Assembly (NCBI GenBank): GCA_946631535.1
Contig: CAMPAF010000140.1
Span: 1 to 7,509, forward strand
Reading direction: 5' to 3'
Source of the DNA: an uncultured Verrucomicrobiota bacterium
GTDB lineage: Bacteria; Verrucomicrobiota; Kiritimatiellia; RFP12; UBA1067
DNA length: 7,509 nt
Shown here: positions 1 through 4,772 of the stretch, one piece after another
How positions within the stretch are numbered: the first letter of the stretch is position 1
Layout: every line of letters begins with the position of its first letter
Program-made: the position numbers and the translations under genes
Notes under the pieces: generated by a model
What the model was told of the DNA's origin: nothing
Databases searched by the model: none
What the model saw: only the letters and a program-made list of their open reading frames with translations

Positions 1-970
1 GCCCGATGCGCTTGTTGTCGTTGAAGGAGTCGGGCGGCGAAAGGTGCTTCACGAATATCCAGCTCCCGGAGGCGAGCGCGCGCACCTGGCAGCGGGCGCA
101 CGGCTGGTCCATCCCGGCGGGCTTCGTCACCTCGCCCCACGAGCGGCCTTCGTCGCGGGACTCTGCCATGCGCAGGCCGTTGCGCGAGCGCATGTACATG
201 CGGATCGTCCCGTCCTTCAATTCAAGGAAGTGGTTTTCCGGCCAGTCGCTTTCGGGCACGGTCACGACGCCGCGCCGCGTCCATGTCTTGCCGCGGTCCG
301 TCGAGGCGAGGGCAAGCGCGCCGGCGTCCGTGCTGCTCGTGCCGAACAGTCCCGACCAAGGGCCCCATGTGCGGGGGAGCTCCACCGGCAGGAGCCACGT
401 GCCGTTCCTGAGGACGATCGGCTTGTTGAGCACCGCGCCGTCGCAGATGCGCCGTATGGGCGACCATGCGGGCTTCGCGTCGTCGGGGTTTGCGCAGACC
501 GTCTCCCACACGCCCATGCGACCGTCGTTGTGCCACATGGACTGGCTCACGAACAGGTGCAGCTTCCCGTCAGGATCTGTCCAGAGGTTCGCGATGATGT
601 TGCTGCGCGGGAAAGGGATGCGCTTGGGGTCATGCCCGTCCACCACGAGCGCCGGCGGGTTCCACGTCTCGCCCTTGTCGTCGGAGAATGCGCAGACCGT
701 GTAGGCCTCGGGCGAGTCGCCGCCGCCGATCCAGCTGGCCCAAAGGCGTCCCTTCGGCGTAAGCGCCGCGCCGTTGTTCATCGCCCAGCGCTCATTTGCA
801 GCGCTGTACTCCGGGCCGGGGTTCACGTTGAGCGGCGGCGGCACAAGCGCGAGATCCGCCACCGCCTCCATCGCGCGCCGCTCGAGCGCACGCACCTTCG
901 CCTCGGGCCATTCCTCCGCACAAGCCATGCAGACCGTCAGAGCGCAAGCTCCAAACGCCAAGATCCTCAT
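1..970 (-). CDS. Secreted BNR/Asp-box sialidase-like protein, C-terminus cut by window edge
   Basis: Reading the minus strand from the ATG at 970 gives 323 open codons running off the left edge, so the 3' end is missing. The N-terminus (MRILAFGACALTVCMACAEE) looks like a short signal peptide with possible cleavage after ACA near residue 18, so an extracytoplasmic protein is expected. Three Asp boxes (S-x-D-x-G-x-x-W) mark beta-propeller blades: SDDKGETW at 96-103, STDRGKTW at 223-230 and SRDEGRSW at 271-278. These are typical of exo-alpha-sialidase and related six-bladed propellers. I do not see a clear F/Y-R-I-P arginine motif (only KRIP at 116-119), so sialic acid specificity is not established; it could act on another glycan or be a non-catalytic relative. 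The start is supported by AAAGGA eight bases upstream and by a sigma-70-like promoter. It is transcribed divergently from coaB. Confidence 0.85.
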   Translation of the reverse strand, partial: MRILAFGACALTVCMACAEEWPEAKVRALERRAMEAVADLALVPPPLNVNPGPEYSAANERWAMNNGAALTPKGRLWASWIGGGDSPEAYTVCAFSDDKGETWNPPALVVDGHDPKRIPFPRSNIIANLWTDPDGKLHLFVSQSMWHNDGRMGVWETVCANPDDAKPAWSPIRRICDGAVLNKPIVLRNGTWLLPVELPRTWGPWSGLFGTSSTDAGALALASTDRGKTWTRRGVVTVPESDWPENHFLELKDGTIRMYMRSRNGLRMAESRDEGRSWGEVTKPAGMDQPCARCQVRALASGSWIFVKHLSPPDSFNDNKRIG

Positions 971-978
971 TCGTCTTA

Positions 979-984
979 TCCTTT
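979..984 (-). promoter_or_regulatory. Shine-Dalgarno site of the sialidase-like gene
   Basis: On the minus strand AAAGGA lies 8 bases before the ATG at 970. The same AAAGGA, 9 bases before the ATG, is found ahead of the alpha/beta hydrolase gene, which supports both start choices. Confidence 0.65.
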
Positions 985-1013
985 CGCCAAGCTGGGTTTC
1001 CAAACGAGACAGG

Positions 1014-1042
1014 ATTGTACCATCTTTCCGTGTCGCCGTCAC
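1014..1042 (-). promoter_or_regulatory. Sigma-70-type promoter for the sialidase-like gene
   Basis: On the minus strand GTGACG (1037-1042) and TACAAT (1014-1019) are 17 bases apart, and TGG just before TACAAT makes it an extended -10 box. Transcription would start near 1007, giving a leader of roughly 37 bases that carries the AAAGGA site. The -35 box matches TTGACA at four of six positions. Predicted by eye; no transcript data. Confidence 0.55.
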
Positions 1043-1045
1043 GGC
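1035..1045. promoter_or_regulatory. Perfect 11-bp palindrome midway between divergent promoters
   Basis: GCCGTCACGGC is perfectly symmetric around its central C at 1040. It lies about 20 bases from the -10 box of each divergent promoter and covers the -35 position of the sialidase promoter. It could be a shared operator or a chance GC-rich palindrome. No regulator gene is in view. Confidence 0.3.
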
Positions 1046-1056
1046 AGCGCTCCTTT

Positions 1057-1065
1057 TGCTATACT
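1057..1065 (+). promoter_or_regulatory. Extended -10 promoter of coaB, probably leaderless
   Basis: TGCTATACT is an extended -10 box (TGn + TATACT, 1060-1065). Only six bases (AGTCCC) separate it from the coaB ATG at 1072, so transcription starting about seven bases downstream would begin at or next to the A of ATG. No convincing -35 hexamer and no Shine-Dalgarno sequence are visible. Both absences fit an extended -10 promoter making a leaderless mRNA. Confidence 0.55.
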
Positions 1066-1071
1066 AGTCCC

Positions 1072-1761
1072 ATGCGGTTCATAGTCACAGCTGGGCCGAC
1101 GCGGGAACATCTCGATCCCGTGCGGTTCTTGTCCAATCCATCCTCGGGACGGATGGGGTTCGCCGTCGCGCGCGCCGCGCGCGCCGCCGGGCACGAGGTA
1201 ACGCTCGTCGCCGGCCCCGTCTCGCTCAAGACGCCCCCCGGCGTCAGGCGCATCGACGTGATCTCAGCCCGCGACATGCTCGCCGCCGTGCTGGCCGAGC
1301 TGGGAGAGCCGCGCTCCCGCGCGGCGGCACGGCACACCACCGTCCTCGTGATGACCGCCGCGGTGGCTGACTGGCGGCCCGCGCGATGCGCGAAGACAAA
1401 GCTGAAGAAAGGCGAGATGTCGGACACTCTCAAGCTCGTCCGCAACCCAGACATTCTCAAGACCATCAACCGTCAGCTGGGAGGGCCGCGTTCCCGCGCG
1501 GCCGCACGCCTGGTCCGCATCGGCTTTGCCGCCGAAACGGGCGCGCCCGCCGCCGAAGCCGCACGCAAGTGCCGGGAGAAAGGCCTCGACCTCGTGGTCG
1601 GCAACGACGTGACCGCGCGCGGCAGCGGCTTCGGCACCACCACGAACCGCGTGACGTTCGTCACGCCCGACGGACTCGTGAGGCATCTCCCGCTCATGAG
1701 CAAGCTCGCCGTCGCCCGCCGCATTGTGGCATTCGCAGAAAGGATGGCCGACAATGGCTGA
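1072..1761 (+). CDS. coaB: Phosphopantothenate-cysteine ligase (stand-alone CoaB)
   Basis: This 229-residue protein joins 4'-phosphopantothenate to cysteine in coenzyme A synthesis in the cytoplasm. The family N-terminus MRFIVTAGPTREHLDPVRF begins at the chosen ATG, followed by SNPSSGRMG with the conserved Asn (N22). AAVADWRP (about 95-102), KTKLKKGE with the conserved lysines, KLVRNPDIL, IGFAAET and LVVGNDV are all CoaB signatures. Many bacteria fuse CoaB to the CoaC decarboxylase; here the protein starts directly at CoaB, so coaC must lie elsewhere. It carries two in-frame copies of the palindromic element (codons 77-87 and 136-146), each encoding LG-E/G-PRSRAAAR between a helix and the next beta strand; ordinary CoaB proteins lack these. 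The gene appears to be expressed from a leaderless promoter and overlaps the hydrolase gene by 8 bases. An upstream in-frame ATG at 1015 lies before the promoter and is unlikely. Confidence 0.93.
   Translation: MRFIVTAGPTREHLDPVRFLSNPSSGRMGFAVARAARAAGHEVTLVAGPVSLKTPPGVRRIDVISARDMLAAVLAELGEPRSRAAARHTTVLVMTAAVADWRPARCAKTKLKKGEMSDTLKLVRNPDILKTINRQLGGPRSRAAARLVRIGFAAETGAPAAEAARKCREKGLDLVVGNDVTARGSGFGTTTNRVTFVTPDGLVRHLPLMSKLAVARRIVAFAERMADNG
1302..1328 (+). repeat. Protein-embedded palindromic element, copy A (in coaB)
   Basis: Core GGGAGAGCCGCGCTCCCGCG continuing to CGGCGGC, 27 bases. The stem is 7 bp (GCCGCGC with GCGCGGC) around a TCCC loop; the outermost pair of the consensus is lost. Similarity to copy B extends on both sides (1298-1331 against 1475-1508, three mismatches in 34). 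It is read in frame as LGEPRSRAAAR before the strand TTVLVMTAAVAD of CoaB. Confidence 0.8.
1479..1505 (+). repeat. Protein-embedded palindromic element, copy B (in coaB)
   Basis: Same 27-base core with one T replacing C in the stem, which leaves a G-T wobble, so the 8-bp hairpin with TCCC loop is kept. It is read in the same frame as copy A, giving LGGPRSRAAAR before the strand VRIGFAAET. Usual CoaB sequences have a shorter segment between NPDI and GFAAET. Confidence 0.82.
1739..1744 (+). promoter_or_regulatory. Shine-Dalgarno site of the hydrolase gene
   Basis: AAAGGA inside the 3' end of coaB, 9 bases before the ATG at 1754. It decides for 1754 over the in-frame ATG at 1724, which has no such site. 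Confidence 0.6.
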
Positions 1762-2581
1762 CGGCGACTACGAGCGTGGCCGCGGCCGCGAAATCGGCGC
1801 CATCGCCGCCGAGCTGAAGCGCCTTGCCGCCGCACGGGAGAGTCGCAACCTGTTGCAGCCGATACGGGAGGGCCGCGCTCCCGCGCGGCCGCCCGTCTTC
1901 GTGCTGAACGGGTGGGCGGCAAGTCCGCACGCCTGGGATTTGTGTGGGTTCATGCGGACGAAACAAGTTTCGGCCCTCCCACGCCTGTTCAGCTACGTGG
2001 AGCAGCTGGACGGCGAACCGGAGGCGGCAATCGAGAATGTCGAGCGCTGCATCCTCGTCGGCTGGTCGATGGGCGGCAGCTCGGCGCTGCGCCTCGCCGC
2101 GCGCTTCCCGGAGAAGGTCGTGGGCATGGTGCTCATCGCGGCAACGCCGCGCATGATGGAGGACAAGGAGACGGGCTGGCGAGGAATGACCCCGCACCGC
2201 CTGGAGGCGCTCCGGTACGGTCTGCTGAAGACGCAAGGCATAGGATTCTTCGGCGTGCCGGAAGGCAAGCCGAACCCCTATCTCGCAGACGATCCCGCGA
2301 ACCTCGAGCGCGGCCTCAAGTACCTGCTGGATACGGACGTGCGTGGCGAACTGGCCTCTAGCCACCCCGCACTAGCCACTAACATCCACGTTTTCCAGAG
2401 CGAGCACGACGGCATCGTGCGGCCCGAGAACGCCGCCTGGCTCAAGACAGTCTTTCCGCAGGCTTCCGTGACGATGGTCCCCGGCACGGAACACGCCCTG
2501 CCGATTTTCATACCGGAGAAGATAGATGAAGCCGTTGATACTTGCATCCGGCTCGCCACGGCGGGCCAAGATCCTGCGTGA
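1754..2581 (+). CDS. Alpha/beta hydrolase, BioH-like fold
   Basis: A 275-residue predicted cytoplasmic alpha/beta-hydrolase. The first core strand and oxyanion region are VFVLNGWAASPHAWD (about 48-62). The nucleophile elbow is LVGWSMGG with Ser105, the acid is probably Asp219 in SEHDG, and the base His247 in GTEHALP. GWSMGG and the overall length resemble BioH-type carboxylesterases, but no biotin genes are nearby, so the substrate is unknown. About 47 residues precede the first strand; their end (REGRAPARPP, 38-47) is encoded by palindromic element C. The start at 1754 overlaps coaB by 8 bases and has an AAAGGA site. The last 18 codons and stop overlap the start of maf by 56 bases in another frame, so the two are probably co-transcribed and translationally linked. 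Confidence 0.85.
   Translation: MADGDYERGRGREIGAIAAELKRLAAARESRNLLQPIREGRAPARPPVFVLNGWAASPHAWDLCGFMRTKQVSALPRLFSYVEQLDGEPEAAIENVERCILVGWSMGGSSALRLAARFPEKVVGMVLIAATPRMMEDKETGWRGMTPHRLEALRYGLLKTQGIGFFGVPEGKPNPYLADDPANLERGLKYLLDTDVRGELASSHPALATNIHVFQSEHDGIVRPENAAWLKTVFPQASVTMVPGTEHALPIFIPEKIDEAVDTCIRLATAGQDPA
1866..1892 (+). repeat. Protein-embedded palindromic element, copy C (in hydrolase gene)
   Basis: The copy with the fullest symmetry: GGGAG followed by an 8-bp perfect stem (GGCCGCGC with GCGCGGCC) and TCCC loop, then GC. It differs from copy B by one base in the 27-base core but is read in another frame, giving EGRAPARPP. It lies just before the first beta strand of the hydrolase. Confidence 0.82.
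2515..2518 (+). promoter_or_regulatory. Shine-Dalgarno site of maf
   Basis: GGAG lies 7 bases before the ATG at 2526, inside the hydrolase coding region. It supports the long-overlap start, which is also fixed by the conserved Maf N-terminus. Confidence 0.55.
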
Positions 2582-3155
2582 CCTGGGCGTCGAGTTCGAG
2601 ATCGTGAAGACGGATGCGCCCGAGGTGTCGCTGCCGCACGACCCCGTGTGCACCGTTACCGCGAACGCCTGCGCGAAGCTGCGCGCGGCGGTCGCGCAGG
2701 AGCGCGACCCTCCCGAAGAGACGGGGCGGGCGATTCTCGCGGCGGACACCATCGTGTGGTTCAACGGCAAGATCTACGGCAAGCCGCGCGACCTCGCCGA
2801 AGCGAAGGCGTTCCTGCGCGAGCTCTCAGGGAACACCCACATCGTCTTCACCGGTGTCGCCTACGTTGGCCCCGGCGATGCCGCCGCCATTCCTCTCACC
2901 GCCCAGGCTCCGCAGGTGGCCGCCGCCCTTAAGAGTTTTGCTCCTACCACCGCCTGCGCGTGCTCGCACGTGACCTTCCGCGCGCTTTCCACCGCCGCCA
3001 TCGACGACTATGTCGCGCGCGTGCGCCCGCTTGATCGCGCGGGCGCGTACGATATAGACGAGAGTGGCGACCTGCTCGTCGCCTCATACACCGGCGAGTA
3101 CGAAAATATCATGGGATTGCCCGTTGAACCACTGCGCAGATTTGGTATCATTTGA
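2526..3155 (+). CDS. maf: Maf/YhdE-family nucleoside triphosphate pyrophosphatase
   Basis: A 209-residue Maf-family protein, which hydrolyses non-canonical or surplus nucleoside triphosphates (often dTTP/UTP) to the monophosphate and pyrophosphate. The family hallmarks are in order: LILASGSPRRAKIL at 4-17, AADTIVW with the likely catalytic Asp74, GKPRDL (85-90), HVTFRALS, and DRAGAYD leading to YENIMGLPVEPL at the end. YhdE-type proteins normally have AGAY followed by a Gln-Gly pair; here this reads DIDESGD, so substrate preference is uncertain. Palindromic element D, inverted, encodes about residues 54-63 (AAVAQERDPP), lengthening the loop before the Asp74 strand. The start overlaps the hydrolase by 56 bases. 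The TGA stop overlaps a possible TTG start of rpoN as TTGA. Confidence 0.92.
   Translation: MKPLILASGSPRRAKILRDLGVEFEIVKTDAPEVSLPHDPVCTVTANACAKLRAAVAQERDPPEETGRAILAADTIVWFNGKIYGKPRDLAEAKAFLRELSGNTHIVFTGVAYVGPGDAAAIPLTAQAPQVAAALKSFAPTTACACSHVTFRALSTAAIDDYVARVRPLDRAGAYDIDESGDLLVASYTGEYENIMGLPVEPLRRFGII
2688..2714 (-). repeat. Protein-embedded palindromic element, copy D, inverted (in maf)
   Basis: On the minus strand this reads GGGAG, then GGTCGCGC, loop TCCT, GCGCGACC, GC. Compared with copy C the stem pair C-G is replaced by T-A on both sides, a compensatory change, plus one loop change. The plus-strand gene reads through it as AVAQERDPP, a third reading frame of the element. Confidence 0.75.
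3124..3151 (+). promoter_or_regulatory. Possible internal promoter for rpoN
   Basis: TTGAAC (3124-3129) and TATCAT (3146-3151) are 16 bases apart, with TGG just before TATCAT as an extended -10. It lies in the last codons of maf. Transcription would start near 3158, six bases before the ATG at 3164, leaving a very short leader. rpoN could therefore be made independently of the upstream genes. Confidence 0.4.
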
Positions 3156-3163
3156 CGCAGACA

Positions 3164-4666
3164 ATGGCAGGACAAGGATATAGCCTTACGCAATCCATGC
3201 GGCTGGGCCAGACGATGGCCCCGCAGATGCGGCAGTCTCTCAAGATGCTGCAGATGACGTCGCTGGAATTGCGCGCGGAGCTCCAGCATGCGATGGAGCT
3301 CAATCCTGTCATCGAGGAAGTGCGCAGCCCGATCGAGAGGCAGATGTCATCGGAGCTTCCGCAGGAGCACCCCGGAGCCGCGATCACGGAACGCGAGCTC
3401 GACTTCACGCCTGGCGGCGAGGCCGCGCAGACAACGCTCTCCACGGACGACGGCTACCGCGACTATTTTCTCGGCAACATGCAGAGCGCCCCTGGCGACG
3501 AGGAGGCGCAGTCGAAGCGGCAGCACCTCTTCGACTCGCTCGTCCGCTCCGAGTCGCTGCAGGAGCACCTGAAGGCCCAAGTGCCGCTATCCGATATCGA
3601 CCGCGCCGACCACGCGCTGGCCGAGACGCTGATCGGCAACATCGACGACGACGGCTACTTCCGCGGCTCCCTGCCGGACATCGTGATGGTCACGGGAAAG
3701 AGCGAGACGCACGTCCTCGGCGTGCTGGCGGCGATCAGGACGTTCGACCCGCTCGGCTGCGGCGCGCGCGACCTGCGCGAATGCCTGCTGTCGCAGATGG
3801 AGAAGCTCGACGACTCGCCGTGGGAGGATGAGGTGCGCGCGCTGATCGAGCGCCACCTGCCCGACATCGCGGCGCGGCGCGAGGGGCTTATCTGCCAGTC
3901 TCTCAAGCTGACGCCCGACGAGTACAAGAAGGCGCTCGCGGAGCTGCGCACACTCGATCCCAGGCCAGGCCTGTCGCTTCGGCCCGCCAACATCGAAAAG
4001 AGCGTGGACGTGGACAGGGCACGCGACTACGTGCGGCCGGAGGTGTTCGTCGTGCCGCGCGGAAAGACCGGCTGGCAGGCGAAGGTCTCCAGCCGAGACC
4101 TCCCGGAGATACGCATCTCCCAGCGCTACCTGGGCATGCTCGCCGACCCCGACTGCGACGAGGAGACGAGGTCGTATGTCCGCGAGCGCATCCGCGCCGC
4201 AAAGGCACTCCAAGAGGCCGTCGCCAACAGGCAGAACACCATCAGGAACATCGCCCAGGCCATCATCGACGCGCAGCCCGACGTCTTCGAGAAGCGGACC
4301 ATGGAAGCCCTGCGGCCGCTGACGATGCAACAGGTGGCGGACGTCGTGGGCGTCCACGGCACCACCGTCTCGCGGACCGTCCGCGACAAGTACATGAGCA
4401 CGCCGTTCGGCACCGTCGAGATGCGCCGCTTCTTCGCCGGCGGCCTCGCCACCGAGTCCGGGGAGACAGTCACGAACACTTCCGTGCAGCACATGGTCCG
4501 CGACATGATCGCCGCCGAGGATCCGCGCAATCCGCTTTCCGACGACAGGATCGCCGCAATCCTCACGGAGAAAGGCATCAAGATCGCCCGCAGAACCGTG
4601 GCGAAGTACCGCATCGCGCAGAACATCCCGGGCGCTATCGAGCGCCGCGCCGCTGCCACGGCATAG
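3164..4666 (+). CDS. rpoN: RNA polymerase sigma-54 factor
   Basis: Sigma-54 directs RNA polymerase to -24/-12 promoters that need an AAA+ activator. The 500-residue protein has the glutamine-rich region I (LTQSMRLGQTMAPQMRQSLK), the core-binding region with IDDDGYF and FDPLGCGARDLRECL, LDPRPGLSL, and YVRPEVFVV. Next come the helix-turn-helix LTMQQVADVVGVHGTTVSRT, the segment MRRFFAGG, and the C-terminal RpoN box. That box reads ARRTVAKYRI (4586-4615), whereas the usual motif ends in Glu. No activator gene or sigma-54 promoter is evident here, so its regulon cannot be inferred. Start choice: ATG at 3164 fits the predicted promoter; an in-frame TTG at 3152 overlaps the maf stop (TTGA) and would add four residues. 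Neither has a clear Shine-Dalgarno site. The usual E. coli companions (hpf, ptsN) are absent downstream. Confidence 0.94.
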   Translation: MAGQGYSLTQSMRLGQTMAPQMRQSLKMLQMTSLELRAELQHAMELNPVIEEVRSPIERQMSSELPQEHPGAAITERELDFTPGGEAAQTTLSTDDGYRDYFLGNMQSAPGDEEAQSKRQHLFDSLVRSESLQEHLKAQVPLSDIDRADHALAETLIGNIDDDGYFRGSLPDIVMVTGKSETHVLGVLAAIRTFDPLGCGARDLRECLLSQMEKLDDSPWEDEVRALIERHLPDIAARREGLICQSLKLTPDEYKKALAELRTLDPRPGLSLRPANIEKSVDVDRARDYVRPEVFVVPRGKTGWQAKVSSRDLPEIRISQRYLGMLADPDCDEETRSYVRERIRAAKALQEAVANRQNTIRNIAQAIIDAQPDVFEKRTMEALRPLTMQQVADVVGVHGTTVSRTVRDKYMSTPFGTVEMRRFFAGGLATESGETVTNTSVQHMVRDMIAAEDPRNPLSDDRIAAILTEKGIKIARRTVAKYRIAQNIPGAIERRAAATA

Positions 4667-4700
4667 GACGAACCTATTGCCAAGCAAGCATCGTTTCTAT

Positions 4701-4730
4701 TTGGCATGACGGCACGCATGGGTGTATAAT
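4701..4730 (+). promoter_or_regulatory. Sigma-70-type promoter of pdxS
   Basis: TTGGCA (4701-4706) and a consensus TATAAT (4725-4730) are 18 bases apart in the only sizeable gap after rpoN. Transcription would start near 4737. The -35 hexamer is also the right half of an inverted repeat TGCCAA (4678-4683) / TTGGCA (4701-4706) with 17 bases between, which could be an operator. The gap shows no clear terminator for rpoN. Confidence 0.65.
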
Positions 4731-4772
4731 ATTGCCGTTTCTCCCGCCCCAATGGCGTGGAAAACGTATCTC

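Noticed and set aside
971..1071. Riboswitch or small RNA gene in the divergent gap
   Set aside because: Only 101 bases, filled by two promoters and a short leader; no structured conserved motif seen.
6..1084. Long plus-strand open frames opposite the sialidase-like gene
   Set aside because: Composition is Arg/Ala/His-rich with no family motifs, while the minus strand encodes a signal peptide and three Asp boxes. They are shadows of GC-rich coding DNA.
3023..3046. 8-bp GC hairpin (GCGCCCGC / GCGGGCGC) in maf
   Set aside because: It encodes the conserved Maf segment VRPLDRAGAY, does not resemble the 27-bp element and is explained by codon constraint in GC-rich DNA.
3587..4687. 366-codon minus-strand open frame opposite rpoN
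   Set aside because: It mirrors rpoN in a GC-rich genome and has no recognisable motif; the plus strand has complete sigma-54 conservation.
4701..4717. Possible sigma-54 promoter (TTGGCA ... GC) upstream of pdxS
   Set aside because: The GG and GC dinucleotides are 11 rather than 10 bases apart and no TTGC follows; a sigma-70-type TATAAT fits far better.
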